The notes under the pieces were generated by a model that made no database searches, was not told the origin of the DNA, and saw nothing but the letters and a program-made list of their open reading frames with translations. Position numbers and translations under genes: made by a program. Positions 18,035-27,129 of a DNA stretch of 64,000 nucleotides are shown here, one piece after another (position 1 is the stretch's first letter; every line of letters begins with the position of its first letter). Where the stretch lies: the NCBI RefSeq assembly GCF_003966895.1, contig NZ_AP018449.1, positions 4,233,501 through 4,297,500 on the forward strand. Direction: 5' to 3'. This stretch comes from Methylomusa anaerophila. Its GTDB lineage: Bacteria; Bacillota; Negativicutes; Sporomusales; Sporomusaceae.

Positions 18035-19237
18035 TTAGGCAAGATTGCTGCAGATTTCTTTAGTATCCCGGGCAATAACCAACTCTTCGTTGGTCGGTAT
18101 TACGAATATTTTTACTTTCGCGCCATCCACATTAATTTCCTGTTCTTTACCACGAATGTTGTTTTTCACAGGGTCAATACTGGTCCCCAGGAACTCTAAA
18201 CCATTGCAAATTTTTTCCCGCATAGAAATCGAATTCTCGCCCAAGCCTGCGGTAAATACAATAACATCTACACCGCCCATAGCTGCGGCATAGGAACCAA
18301 TATACTTACGAACCCTGTAAGCGAACATTTCTAAGGCCAGTTCCGCCCGTTCATTGCCATTATTAGCGGCAGTCTCAACATCCCGGAAGTCGCTGGATAC
18401 CCCGGATACACCCAGTACACCCGATTTTTTATTCATATAATTATCCATTTGTTCTGCCGTCATGTTCTCTTTTTTCATGAGGAAAGGTATAATAGCAGGA
18501 TCCATGTCGCCGGAACGGGTGCCCATCACCAAGCCTTCAAGAGGGGTTAACCCCATGCTGGTATCAATGCATTCGCCATATTTAACGGCTGCAACACTAG
18601 CGCCATTGCCAAGGTGACAAGTAATGATCCGAAGATTGGAAATAGACTCGTTCAACAGTTCGGCTACCCGTTGGGATACATATCTATGAGATGTGCCATG
18701 GAAGCCATATCTTCTGACGCTATATTTCTCATATGCTTCATAAGGAATAGCATACAGGTAGGCATATTGGGGCATAGTTTGATGGAAACCGGTATCAAAT
18801 ACAGTCACCTGCGGCACACCAGGCATTAATTCGCCACAGGCATTAATGCCTATAATATTAGCCGGATTATGAAGTGGACCCAATTCAATACATTCTTCCA
18901 CTGCCTTCATTACAGGCGGAGAAACGAGCACGGAAGCGGAAAATTTCTCTCCGCCATGGAGGACACGGTGTCCAACTGCTTTGATTTCTTTCATGCTGGC
19001 GATAACGCCATGTTTAGTATCGGTAAGCGCTTCCAACACCAGTTGAATGCCGATACTATGGTTTTTTATGTCGGTATTGGTAACTACTTTATCTTTGCCC
19101 CTGGGTTGATGGGTCCAGACAGAACCTTCAAGGCCAATACGTTCAACCAAACCACTAGCCAAAACAGATTCGTCCGCCATATCAAAAAGCTTATACTTAA
19201 TTGACGAGCTACCACAATTGAATACTAAAATTTTCAA
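18035..19237 (-). CDS. ackA: Acetate kinase
   Basis: AckA interconverts acetyl phosphate plus ADP with acetate plus ATP, the energy-conserving end of acetogenic and fermentative metabolism. The 400-residue protein shows [14 protein letters not shown] (about residues 4-17), [13 protein letters not shown], the [11 protein letters not shown] and [11 protein letters not shown] signatures, and HLGNGASV. The start is TTG 19237, with GGGAGG upstream. No pta gene is adjacent. A strong terminator follows, so it appears monocistronic. Confidence 0.97.
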   Translation of the reverse strand: MKILVFNCGSSSIKYKLFDMADESVLASGLVERIGLEGSVWTHQPRGKDKVVTNTDIKNHSIGIQLVLEALTDTKHGVIASMKEIKAVGHRVLHGGEKFSASVLVSPPVMKAVEECIELGPLHNPANIIGINACGELMPGVPQVTVFDTGFHQTMPQYAYLYAIPYEAYEKYSVRRYGFHGTSHRYVSQRVAELLNESISNLRIITCHLGNGASVAAVKYGECIDTSMGLTPLEGLVMGTRSGDMDPAIIPFLMKKENMTAEQMDNYMNKKSGVLGVSGVSSDFRDVETAANNGNERAELALEMFAYRVRKYIGSYAAAMGGVDVIVFTAGLGENSISMREKICNGLEFLGTSIDPVKNNIRGKEQEINVDGAKVKIFVIPTNEELVIARDTKEICSNLA

Positions 19238-19493
19238 ACAGAAAACCTCCCTAAAAATTAAAATGTATACGGTTTTCAGAAATAATTTACTGTCGTAATG
19301 TTAAAATACAACTAAATAAGTAAATAATTTTTGAATTCCATATAGGTGCAGACAGTTCAGACTACAAGCCCATGGCCTGAACTATTGTACTTTTTATGTT
19401 CCGAATACTGTATTTTCGACAAACGCTTTGTTTTCCCTTCAAAGTAAATGTGTTATTAGTAAATAATTTCACAACTCTATAATCTTATATATG
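19238..19493. other. AT-rich intergenic region between divergent ackA and tmcAL
   Basis: This divergent gap holds the ackA ribosome site (GGGAGG near 19247-19252) and presumably the ackA promoter, for which I see no clear consensus hexamers. There is a plus-strand promoter for tmcAL at its right end. I see no ORF or convincing RNA structure otherwise. Confidence 0.5.
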
Positions 19494-19524
19494 TTGACAT
19501 TATAGGCCATATAGACAGTACAAT
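19494..19524 (+). promoter_or_regulatory. Probable tmcAL promoter
   Basis: TTGACA (19494-19499) is followed after 19 bp by TACAAT (19519-19524), 20 bp before the tmcAL start codon. The spacing is longer than the ideal 17 bp, so activity may be moderate. Confidence 0.5.
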
Positions 19525-19544
19525 ACAAATAGGTGATGAAAAAT

Positions 19545-20795
19545 ATGATTATTGTGGGTATAATTGCTGAATACAACCCTTTTCATAACGGACACCTATG
19601 GCATATAAACCAGGTACGGAAAAATTTGCGAGCAGATTATATTATTGCCGGAATAAGCGGTAATTTTGTTCAGCGTGGCGAACCCGCTATTTTTGACAAG
19701 TGGTCCAGAGCAGAAATGGCAATTAAATGCGGCGTTGATCTCGTCGTCGAGCTTCCTTTTGTTTTCGCAGTACGCAGTGCCCAGTATTTTGCCGGCGGCG
19801 GTGTTCGCCTTCTGGCCAGCCTCGGCATAAATCATCTCTCTTTTGGTGCGGAGTGTGCGGACTTAAAACTCCTTAGCTCAGTTGTCAAGCAAACAGACCA
19901 CCCGGATGTTTTAAAAAAAGTAAAGGTTAATTTAAAAGCCGGCCATCAGTATGCCGCTGCCCTTACAACTGCGATCGCTGACCAAGCAGGAATCAGTATG
20001 GACGTATTAAATAAGCCCAACAATATTTTAGCGATTGAATATATCAAGGCAATAAAAAAATATGCTCCTACTATTATGCCTGTCCCAATTCAAAGATATC
20101 TGGCTAATCATCACGGCGAGACAATCAACTCCGCGATTGCCAGTGCAACAGCACTGCGGCAGTCTTTGCTGAAACAAGCAGCGACCATTTCCGACAATAG
20201 CGTTAAGACAGCGCTTCCGCCTACCAGTACAGAATGTATCGAGCAACTATTGCGCTCAGGCAGCGGACCTGTCCAATTAGATAGCTTTTCGACTATAATA
20301 TTATCTTTACTTCGCAACAAGAGCCTTACCCAAATTGCAGAGATTCCGGAAGTGGGCGAGGGGCTTCACAATCGTATTAAGAACTCCGCTATCCGAGCAA
20401 AAAATGCGACGGAATTGCTCATCTGGCTTAAAAGCAAGCGCTACCCCCAAACCCGGCTCCAAAGGATACTAATACATACATTAGTTGGAACAACCAAAAG
20501 CCAAATTGAATGTTTCGACCATAGCGGCCCTTTATACGGGCGTATCCTAGGCTTTAACACGAAAGGACGGCAGTTCATTAAAGAAATTGGCAAACAATGC
20601 TCTATTCCCTTAGTAACCAAAACCAGCCATTTTCTTAATTCAAAAGAGCGCAGTCTTGATTCACTGGAACCCCATAAGACTATGCTTGCTATCGACACTC
20701 TGGCCACAGATGTGTATACTTTAGGGTTACCTAACGAAAAATGGCGCTCAGGCGGCTGGGATTTTTTACGCTCCCCGGTTTTTATTCCGAATTAG
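19545..20795 (+). CDS. tmcAL: tRNA(Met) cytidine acetate ligase (YlbM family)
   Basis: TmcAL forms N4-acetylcytidine at the elongator tRNA-Met wobble position using acetate and ATP. The N-terminal nucleotidyltransferase motif GIIAEYNPFHNGHLWHI (about residues 6-22) and the following FVQRGEPAIFDKW are diagnostic. The protein has 416 residues from ATG 19545, eight bases after AGGTGA; a GTG four codons earlier lies within that site. It faces ackA (acetyl-phosphate and acetate metabolism) divergently and converges on the patatin gene with a 14-bp overlap of 3' ends. Confidence 0.92.
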   Translation: MIIVGIIAEYNPFHNGHLWHINQVRKNLRADYIIAGISGNFVQRGEPAIFDKWSRAEMAIKCGVDLVVELPFVFAVRSAQYFAGGGVRLLASLGINHLSFGAECADLKLLSSVVKQTDHPDVLKKVKVNLKAGHQYAAALTTAIADQAGISMDVLNKPNNILAIEYIKAIKKYAPTIMPVPIQRYLANHHGETINSAIASATALRQSLLKQAATISDNSVKTALPPTSTECIEQLLRSGSGPVQLDSFSTIILSLLRNKSLTQIAEIPEVGEGLHNRIKNSAIRAKNATELLIWLKSKRYPQTRLQRILIHTLVGTTKSQIECFDHSGPLYGRILGFNTKGRQFIKEIGKQCSIPLVTKTSHFLNSKERSLDSLEPHKTMLAIDTLATDVYTLGLPNEKWRSGGWDFLRSPVFIPN

Positions 20796-21555
20796 TCAGC
20801 ATATGCTGAATATCCGGAATTACGCTCAGTGCCGCTTGCGCGCCGAGTTCTACACATTCATCCATTGAGTCAAACGAGCTTGGTGAGATATGAGCAATAG
20901 CGGGCTGAATCAGAATATCACAATCGTCCTCTCTTTGTTTAAATAAAGCCTTCTCCATAATATCTATGGCCTGGACAATGACATCGAACATATTGTTAAT
21001 ATTCCCAACAGTTCCTGCATGAGCCAAATCGACGGCAATTACTATATCAGCTCCCATCCGGCGGGCTACATCGATGGGTGTTGGATTGAGTACTGCACCG
21101 TCTACCAATAGCAATCCATCCATTTCATATGGGTTAAAGATTCCCGGTACAGATATGCTTGCCCTGACGGCTTTAGCCACATCCCCCTCAGTAAAAATAT
21201 ATTCTTTGCCGGATATAAGGTCAGTAGCAACCACTGCTAAAGGGATATTTAACTGATCAAAACTTTTTTGCCTTGTTAGCAGTTTGATTGTTGCCATCGC
21301 CCGTTCCCCAGATATAATTCCCATTTGGGGAATGACAAAATCAATCCAATGACGTCTTCTTAGATTTTTCCCTAACTTAATGATTGTATCCGGGTCTAGG
21401 CCGGCGGAATACAAAGCCCCGATCAGGCTGCCAATGCTGCATCCTGCTATATAATCTATCGGTATATTGTTTTCTTCTAAGACCTTTATAACCCCCACAT
21501 GAGTCAAACCTCTAAGACCACCTGACCCTAGTGCTAGACCAACTTTGGGACGCAA
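20782..21555 (-). CDS. Patatin-like phospholipase family protein (YlbK/RssA type)
   Basis: The 257-residue protein is a patatin-fold serine hydrolase. It has an oxyanion-hole motif GSGGLRGLTHVG (about residues 10-21), the nucleophile elbow GCSIG near residue 40 and the catalytic aspartate in DGAVLNPTP near residue 150. Cytoplasmic or membrane-associated lipid hydrolysis is likely; the substrate is unknown. The start is TTG 21555 with GGGAG upstream. It is divergent from ylbJ, its usual neighbour, and its 3' end overlaps tmcAL. Confidence 0.87.
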   Translation of the reverse strand: MRPKVGLALGSGGLRGLTHVGVIKVLEENNIPIDYIAGCSIGSLIGALYSAGLDPDTIIKLGKNLRRRHWIDFVIPQMGIISGERAMATIKLLTRQKSFDQLNIPLAVVATDLISGKEYIFTEGDVAKAVRASISVPGIFNPYEMDGLLLVDGAVLNPTPIDVARRMGADIVIAVDLAHAGTVGNINNMFDVIVQAIDIMEKALFKQREDDCDILIQPAIAHISPSSFDSMDECVELGAQAALSVIPDIQHMLTNSE

Positions 21556-21670
21556 GGAACTCCCTCCTTATGGTTCTGTGTTTTTTTCTCCACCGCAAAC
21601 AGTTATATTACCTCTGCCTGTTCAATATATATATTATCAAACCGCTCGGGTCGGAGGAGGAGATTATTTT

Positions 21671-22919
21671 ATGCAAATATGGGGCAGAGGCAGGCGTTAC
21701 CGTTCCCGCCTTCTGGCATATTTTATGGCTTTCAGCGCTGTATTTATTACAGTTTCAATGGTAACGTATCCAAAAGATGCCTTTGACTCAGCTATACAAG
21801 GGTTAAACTTATGGTGGAATGTAGTGTTTCCTTCCTTATTGCCCTTTTTTATTTTATCTGAAATTCTTATGGGATTAGGCGTTGTCCATTTTATCGGTGT
21901 ATTGTTAGAACCCTTAATGCGACCAATATTTAATGTGCCGGGAATAGGGGCGTTTGCTATGTCTATGGGGTTGGCATCAGGATATCCTATGGATGCGGTA
22001 ATAACTTGTAAATTTCGCAAAAATCAGATGTGTACAGCAGTTGAAGCCGAGCGATTATTATCATTTACTAATACGGCCGATCCATTGTTTATGTTTGGCG
22101 CTGTAGCTGTTGGCATGTTTGGCATGCCTGAACTTGGCGCAGCTATTGCTTTAGCACACTATTTATCCAGTTTCTTGGTCGGAGTAATTTTTCGCTTTCA
22201 TGGCCGAAGCCGCGACTCCTATAACAAAGAAGTTATCCCTAAAGGCAATATCTTAGCCAGGGCCTTTCGGGCACTGTACAGAGCCCGCCAAGAAGATAAA
22301 CGTTCTCCTGGTCAGTTGTTAGGTGACTCAGTGAAATCATCAATGAATACAATTCTTTTAATCGGTGGTTTCATCATTCTTTTTTCAGTGTTTCTGCGGA
22401 TCTTATCAGTGCTTGGTATTACAGACATAACAGCCATCATATCCTCCGCTGCATTAGGGTTGATAGGTTTTAGTCCAAACCTGTCCTCTGCTGTAGTCAG
22501 CGGTTTTTTTTGAAATCGATATTGGCGCCTTGGCTGCAAGTCAGGCGAATGCCCCTCTCCTGCAAAAAGTCGCGATTACCAGCGCAATTATCGCTTGGAG
22601 CGGCCTTTCGGTTCACGGGCAAGTAGCAAGTATTGTAATCGAATCCGGCATCCGAATGGGACCGTATATGGTTGCAAGGTTATTACATGCAATTTTAGCT
22701 ATGGGAATTACTATACTGCTGCTAGGTCCAGCCTACAATGTAACTAAATTATTGTCTATTCCGGTGACATTGAATCTCGCTCAGACAAATAGCCTAAGTT
22801 TTTGGCTCGTTAGAATGGAACAAGTCGGTTATCAAATCTGTGTCTTGCTGGCAATTTTATTGACCTTATCAATCGCTTTCCATATTGCCAGAGGCCTGTA
22901 TAGCTATATAAGCAGATAA
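21671..22919 (+). CDS. ylbJ: Sporulation integral membrane protein YlbJ, interrupted by a frameshift
   Basis: YlbJ is a multi-spanning membrane protein of the nucleoside-transporter-like gate family needed for spore formation in B. subtilis. The start is ATG 21671, with GGAGGAGGAG upstream. The first frame runs to TGA at 22511-22513, just after GGTTTTTTTTGA. If the eight-T run is read as seven, translation continues SGFFEIDIGALAASQANAPL to the stop at 22919, giving about 415 residues of normal YlbJ with many hydrophobic helices. The break may be a sequencing error, a real mutation, or slippage on the T8 run. A YlbF-like regulator is not adjacent. Confidence 0.85.
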
Positions 22920-22943
22920 CGCAGATTATAACATACCCTTCTT

Positions 22944-22987
22944 AAATAAATAAGGCTTGCACCTGTTCTATGCGAACGGCGTAAGCC
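22944..22987 (-). terminator. Possible terminator after the coiled-coil gene
   Basis: GGCTTGC (22954-22960) pairs with GTAAGCC (22981-22987), including one G-T pair, with a 20-nt loop. On the minus strand the stem is followed by TTATTTATTT. It lies between the converging ylbJ and the coiled-coil gene. Confidence 0.5.
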
Positions 22988-22999
22988 CGCCTTTAAAAT

Positions 23000-23458
23000 C
23001 TATGTTTGATTTCTTTTGGATTGCTGCAACTCTCGCTGCCCCTGCCGAATTACTTCTAATGACCTTTCCACATTGTCAGCTAAATGCTTAAATACATCTT
23101 CAGCATATGTCAGGGCATCATTTGAAAGATTCTGGGCTGCTTGGTGAGCCTTAAACATTATTTCATTTGCTTGTTCTTGGGCTTGCTTAGTAATAATATT
23201 TTCATCTGTAAGTTTTATAACATAACTTTTTGCCTGTTCCATAATCATTTGGGCCTCTTTTTGGGCTTCATCTATTACTCTTTGCCGCTCTTCGACAATA
23301 CGCTTGGCCTCAATGATTTCTTTAGGAAGCTGTTCGCGGATTTCATCCAAAAACCTAGCTATTTCGTCTTCTTCGATAATCCGCTTATTGGTAAAGGGTA
23401 CCCGCGCAGCTTCCAACAGTATGTTTTCCATATCTTCCAGTAAGTTTTCTATGCTCAT
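23000..23458 (-). CDS. Coiled-coil protein next to coaD (DivIVA/SepIVA-like layout)
   Basis: This 152-residue protein is almost entirely charged helical sequence (KEIIEAKRIVEERQRVIDEA, AQEQANEIMFKAHQAAQNLS). It is an extended coiled coil without membrane segments or enzyme motifs. It follows coaD by 26 bp in the order rsmD > coaD > coiled-coil. In Actinobacteria a DivIVA-like division protein, SepIVA, sits beside coaD, which suggests a scaffold or division role here, but sequence alone does not prove it. The ATG at 23458 has a GGGAGTGGAG site. Confidence 0.7.
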   Translation of the reverse strand: MSIENLLEDMENILLEAARVPFTNKRIIEEDEIARFLDEIREQLPKEIIEAKRIVEERQRVIDEAQKEAQMIMEQAKSYVIKLTDENIITKQAQEQANEIMFKAHQAAQNLSNDALTYAEDVFKHLADNVERSLEVIRQGQRELQQSKRNQT

Positions 23459-23484
23459 ACTCCACTCCCTTTCTCTCTACATCC

Positions 23485-23967
23485 CTAACTCTCGTGTATT
23501 CTCTGGATAATCCGTTCCTTTAAGCAGGTTGGAACAAGCCCGTCGATTGGTCCGCCGAATTTGGCCAACTCTTTAATACCGCTGGAGCTTACAAAAGAAA
23601 ATTCGTTACTTGTCATCATGAAAATTGTTTCTATCATGGGATCAATTTTTTTTATTAATAATGCCCGCTGAAATTCATATTCAAAATCGCTTAAAGCCCG
23701 TAAACCTCTCACGATTACATTACTATTCTGCTTTTTTACATAATCACTTAGTAAACCGGAAAAATAATCGACTTTGATGTTAGGAATGTCTTGGGTGGCA
23801 ATAGTGAGCATCTCTACTCTTTCTTGCATAGAAAATAACGGCTTTTTATTCGGATTGTGGAATACTGCGACAATTAACAACTCAACCATTTTACTCGCTC
23901 GAAAAAAAATATCCAAATGGCCATTTGTAACAGGATCAAAACTACCTGGACAAACTGCGATACGCAT
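23485..23967 (-). CDS. coaD: Phosphopantetheine adenylyltransferase
   Basis: CoaD performs the penultimate step of coenzyme A synthesis, adenylating 4'-phosphopantetheine. The 160-residue protein shows CPGSFDPVTNGHLDI (about residues 5-19, the T/HxGH nucleotidyl-transfer motif) and FVSSSGIKELAKFGG near residue 125. It lies 21 bp after rsmD, a very common pair. The ATG at 23967 has AGGAGG upstream. Confidence 0.97.
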   Translation of the reverse strand: MRIAVCPGSFDPVTNGHLDIFFRASKMVELLIVAVFHNPNKKPLFSMQERVEMLTIATQDIPNIKVDYFSGLLSDYVKKQNSNVIVRGLRALSDFEYEFQRALLIKKIDPMIETIFMMTSNEFSFVSSSGIKELAKFGGPIDGLVPTCLKERIIQRIHES

Positions 23968-23988
23968 GTTATTTTCCTCCTGAGCAGA

Positions 23989-24570
23989 TTATTTCTTGGG
24001 CTTGAATAATAAACTAATGCTTGTTTCGCCAAATCGTTCTGCGCGTAATAACTCTAGATTGTCCCATATTGCTTCAACAGGTTCGTGTTTCGAATGTTCT
24101 ACGACAATAACCCCTCCCTCTCTAAGTACGGCGATGGAGTCTAGTTTACGCAACACCTTGTTAACTAATCCTCTATTATATGGGGGATCGACAAATATCA
24201 TATCGAAGGTCTTTCCTATATTTAACAGTTTGTCTAGGGTCTTCAAAGCTTCTCTGTGCATAGTCTCCGAATAATCACTAAGTTTAGTGAGAGCTATGTT
24301 TTCCTTCACCACTGCCAAACTGGCCGGATTATTGTCGACAAATAAAGCATATTCTGCTCCACGGCTGAGTGCTTCCAATCCTAAATTTCCAGTACCGGCA
24401 AAAAGATCAAGTACGTGAGAGTCAGTCAAAATGCCTTCAAATTGACCAATGTTCAGAATTTCTAATATGTTAAAAAGAGACTCCTTAACCCGGTCTGCAG
24501 TAGGGCGGACGTCAAGTCCTTTTGGCACCTTTAGTTTGGTTCCTTTGGCACGTCCGGTAATTATTCTCAT
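23989..24570 (-). CDS. rsmD: 16S rRNA (guanine966-N2)-methyltransferase RsmD
   Basis: RsmD methylates G966 of 16S rRNA. The 193-residue protein starts MRIITGRAKGTKLKVPKG and carries the SAM-binding DLFAGTGNLGLEALSRGA (about residues 54-71) and the catalytic FVDPPYNRG (about residues 126-134). It is the first gene of the rsmD-coaD-coiled-coil unit. A 410-bp AT-rich gap lies upstream. Confidence 0.96.
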   Translation of the reverse strand: MRIITGRAKGTKLKVPKGLDVRPTADRVKESLFNILEILNIGQFEGILTDSHVLDLFAGTGNLGLEALSRGAEYALFVDNNPASLAVVKENIALTKLSDYSETMHREALKTLDKLLNIGKTFDMIFVDPPYNRGLVNKVLRKLDSIAVLREGGVIVVEHSKHEPVEAIWDNLELLRAERFGETSISLLFKPKK

Positions 24571-24937
24571 TATTAAACCTCAAACCTCTATAAGCTAAAA
24601 CATATAAAGCGCACTGCTGATAAAAGTTATTCGACTTTATTAATTTTAACATATCTCAACAATATATTTACAGTTTTTTAGAAAAATCATAATATATCCA
24701 TAGAAAAAATCAAAAAAAATTAGTACTTTCTGTACTGATAAAAAAACCGGGCTTTTTTACCCGTCGGTCATTAGCCTGTTACACGCGATAAGCACCCCAA
24801 AATCTGGCTTGATAATACGGCAATTAATTCGACATATATTCCAAAACTCCTGTATAAGTTTATGAATAATGCTAAATAATACCTTTATGCTAAGGAATCA
24901 ATGCCTATACTGCCGTAGTTGTGTACATTGCTGATTA
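24571..24937. other. AT-rich intergenic region upstream of rsmD
   Basis: No ORF is visible. A weak hairpin, CGGG (24748-24751) with CCCG (24760-24763) followed on the minus strand by TTTTTTT, could end transcripts arriving from the radical SAM gene at 25372. A short inverted repeat, GTACTTTCTGTAC, lies at 24723-24735. The rsmD promoter is presumably at the left end, but I see no clear consensus. Confidence 0.4.
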
Positions 24938-24966
24938 TTGACAATCCGCTTTTGAATGTGTATACT
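24938..24966 (+). promoter_or_regulatory. Strong promoter for the tRNA cluster
   Basis: TTGACA (24938-24943) and TATACT (24961-24966) are spaced exactly 17 bp, with the first tRNA 15 bp downstream. The perfect -35 and near-perfect -10 fit a stable-RNA promoter. Confidence 0.9.
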
Positions 24967-24981
24967 TAGTAAATGTGAGTG

Positions 24982-25058
24982 CGGGGCGTAGCGCAGTTTG
25001 GTAGCGCGCTTGGTTCGGGACCAAGAGGCCGCAGGTTCGAATCCTGTCGCCCCGACCA
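24982..25058 (+). tRNA. tRNA-Pro(CGG)
   Basis: The 77-nt cloverleaf has acceptor CGGGGCG pairing with CGCCCCG. The anticodon loop TTCGGGA gives anticodon CGG for CCG codons. The T loop GTTCGAATC is standard and CCA is encoded. It is the first of three plus-strand tRNA genes. Confidence 0.95.
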
Positions 25059-25063
25059 GCTAC

Positions 25064-25148
25064 GGAGGGATTCCCGAGCGGCCAAAGGGAGCAGACTGTA
25101 AATCTGCCGGTTATACCTTCGGTGGTTCGAATCCACCTCCCTCCACCA
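25064..25148 (+). tRNA. tRNA-Tyr(GTA)
   Basis: This 85-nt type II tRNA has acceptor GGAGGGA pairing with TCCCTCC. The anticodon loop CTGTAAA gives GTA, and a long variable arm (CCGGTTATACCTTCGG region) is present. CCA is encoded. It lies five bases after tRNA-Pro. Confidence 0.95.
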
Positions 25149-25153
25149 AATTT

Positions 25154-25229
25154 AGGGGCGTAGCCAAGTCGGTAAGGCAACGGACTTTGACTCCGTCATG
25201 CGTTGGTTCGAGTCCAGCCGCCCCTGCCA
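25154..25229 (+). tRNA. tRNA-Gln(TTG)
   Basis: The 76-nt cloverleaf has acceptor AGGGGCG pairing with CGCCCCT. CGGACTTTGACTCCG holds anticodon TTG. The T arm GGTTCGAGTCC is standard, with encoded CCA. It is the last gene of the cluster and is followed by a terminator. Confidence 0.95.
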
Positions 25230-25244
25230 TACCGATTATGTTGA

Positions 25245-25271
25245 GTTGAGACAAATGTCTCAGCTTTTTTT
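25245..25271 (+). terminator. Terminator of the tRNA cluster
   Basis: GTTGAGAC pairs with GTCTCAGC (8 bp, one G-T) around AAAT, followed directly by TTTTTTT on the plus strand, 15 nt after tRNA-Gln. Confidence 0.92.
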
Positions 25272-25335
25272 AAAATATAGAAGATCCCATGCAAAAGATT
25301 CGTTGGAGGATTCTCCTCCGCCGAGCTATAAAGTG

Positions 25336-25360
25336 GACTGCTACTTATGAAGTAGCAGTC
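25336..25360 (-). terminator. Hairpin after the TIGR03960-type radical SAM gene
   Basis: GACTGCTACTT and AAGTAGCAGTC form a perfect 11-bp stem with a 3-nt loop, 11 nt after the stop codon of the gene at 25372. There is no T run, so it may be a 3'-end stabiliser or a weak terminator. Confidence 0.5.
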
Positions 25361-25371
25361 TTCGAATTAGA

Positions 25372-27102
25372 TCAATCACACACGCCACAACGTTTGCAGC
25401 CTGCCTTACATGGGGCTGTGAACTGACTTTCCTGTGCTTTTCCATATTCTGCAATAAGGTATGATCGATCAAACCCCATATCCAAGTTGTCCCAAGGGAA
25501 AACTTCATCAGCATCCCGCTTTCGGTATAAATAAAATGCTTCATCCAAATTATTTTCTTTCGCGGCCCGACGCCAACCGATTCCAGATTCCTTTATTACC
25601 GCGTCAAACAATACCTTTCCCAGCCGTCTGTCACCACGGGACAAAACTCCTTGAATATAGGCCTCCTTGGGCGATTCAATTAACACTTCGATGCCTTTGA
25701 TTGATTTGAGAGATGCTTGAATGTGTTTTAAGTGAGATGTCACTAAATCCATATAAGCCATCGGCAGCCACTGAAAAGGAGTAAAAGGCTTAGGAATAAA
25801 CGGATTGATACTTAGAGTAAGGGTTCCTTTGCTACCCAGCTTTCTCATATTTTCTTTTATATTAACCGCCATATGAATGATAGCCTGAATATCTTCTTCG
25901 GTCTCACCAGGTAACCCTACCATCACATATAACCGGACGTTGGGAATACCTGCAGCTATAGCAGCAGCAACTGCCGCATACAACTCCTCATCCGTTATCT
26001 GTTTGTTAATTATTCTACGCATCTTTTCACTTCCCGCTTCAGGAGCCAGGGTAATTGTCCTATGACCGCTGGCCGCAAGTGCTTGCGCCAGTCCGCTAGT
26101 TAGAGTATCGGCTCTTAAAGATGCAACCGACAATGTCATCCCGTCAGCCAGAATGCTCTTACACAATTTGTCAATTTGCGGATAGTCCGAAATGGCCGCC
26201 CCCATAAGTCCAACTTTGTTACAATACCGTTTCGCTCTGTTTACAGCCTGAAGAATACTTTCCAAAGACCGCACTCTTGGCTGCCGGAAGCAGTACCCCG
26301 CCATGCAAAAGCGACAATGCCTCCCACAACCTCTTGCCACTTCAATTAAATACATATCCTTAAACTCGGTATCTGCGGCGACAACAACTGTTTCAGCCGG
26401 ATATCTCTCTAAATTTTTAACGTACCGGCGTTTTACTTTAAGCGGAGCATGAGTTGACCGTTTGTAACCGGCAATCGTTCCATCAGGATTGTACAAAGGT
26501 TTATAAAGACTTGGTATATAAAGGCCTTCAATCTGCGCCAGATTAAGCAAAGTTCCCTCACGCGTTACGTTTTGCTGCCGTGAAAGGTAATACGTATCCA
26601 GCAGTTCATGTATGACTTCTTCCCCTTCTCCAACTATGCATACATCCACAAAATCCGCCAGAGGTTCGGGATTGAAAGTTGCGCAAGGACCGCCGATGAT
26701 GACCAAAGGATCTTCTTCGCCTCTCTCGGAATCATATATAGGAACTTTTCCAAGTGCCAACATACTTAGCATATTAAAATAATCCATCTCAAATGAGACC
26801 GCAAAGGCAATCAGCGGAAATTCATATAAAGGTAGCTGATTTTCCAGGCTGAGTAACGGTGTCTTCGTCCTCATATACTCCTGCGCAACTTTTTTTTCCG
26901 GAAGGAAGAAACGTTCACAGCGAGTATCGCCACGACCGTTGATTTGTTCGTAAATAATATGCAGCCCCAAATTAGACATACCCACATGATAACTATTAGG
27001 ATATATCAACGCCATAGGTTGACGGAATCCTGGTGAACTGATAATTGTTCCCCGCTCCGACGCTACAGTTTTCTTCAGTTGTTCTCTTAGATTCCAAGAC
27101 AT
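25372..27102 (-). CDS. Uncharacterised radical SAM protein (TIGR03960-like)
   Basis: The 576-residue protein has an N-terminal B12-binding-like domain (ALIYPNSYHVGMSNLGLHII, VIIGGPCATFNPEPLADFVD). A central radical SAM domain carries GCGRHCRFCMAGYCFRQPR (CxxxCxxC, about residues 262-269). The tail is cysteine-rich (CKAGCKRCGVCD). It resembles the large uncharacterised radical SAM family that is often fused to or followed by a DUF2344 protein, but no DUF2344 follows here. Its substrate is unknown. It lies 27 bp after nrdG, so it is probably in the nrd operon transcript. Confidence 0.85.
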   Translation of the reverse strand: MSWNLREQLKKTVASERGTIISSPGFRQPMALIYPNSYHVGMSNLGLHIIYEQINGRGDTRCERFFLPEKKVAQEYMRTKTPLLSLENQLPLYEFPLIAFAVSFEMDYFNMLSMLALGKVPIYDSERGEEDPLVIIGGPCATFNPEPLADFVDVCIVGEGEEVIHELLDTYYLSRQQNVTREGTLLNLAQIEGLYIPSLYKPLYNPDGTIAGYKRSTHAPLKVKRRYVKNLERYPAETVVVAADTEFKDMYLIEVARGCGRHCRFCMAGYCFRQPRVRSLESILQAVNRAKRYCNKVGLMGAAISDYPQIDKLCKSILADGMTLSVASLRADTLTSGLAQALAASGHRTITLAPEAGSEKMRRIINKQITDEELYAAVAAAIAAGIPNVRLYVMVGLPGETEEDIQAIIHMAVNIKENMRKLGSKGTLTLSINPFIPKPFTPFQWLPMAYMDLVTSHLKHIQASLKSIKGIEVLIESPKEAYIQGVLSRGDRRLGKVLFDAVIKESGIGWRRAAKENNLDEAFYLYRKRDADEVFPWDNLDMGFDRSYLIAEYGKAQESQFTAPCKAGCKRCGVCD

Positions 27103-27129
27103 ATAACCACTCCAATTAACAACTGAAAT

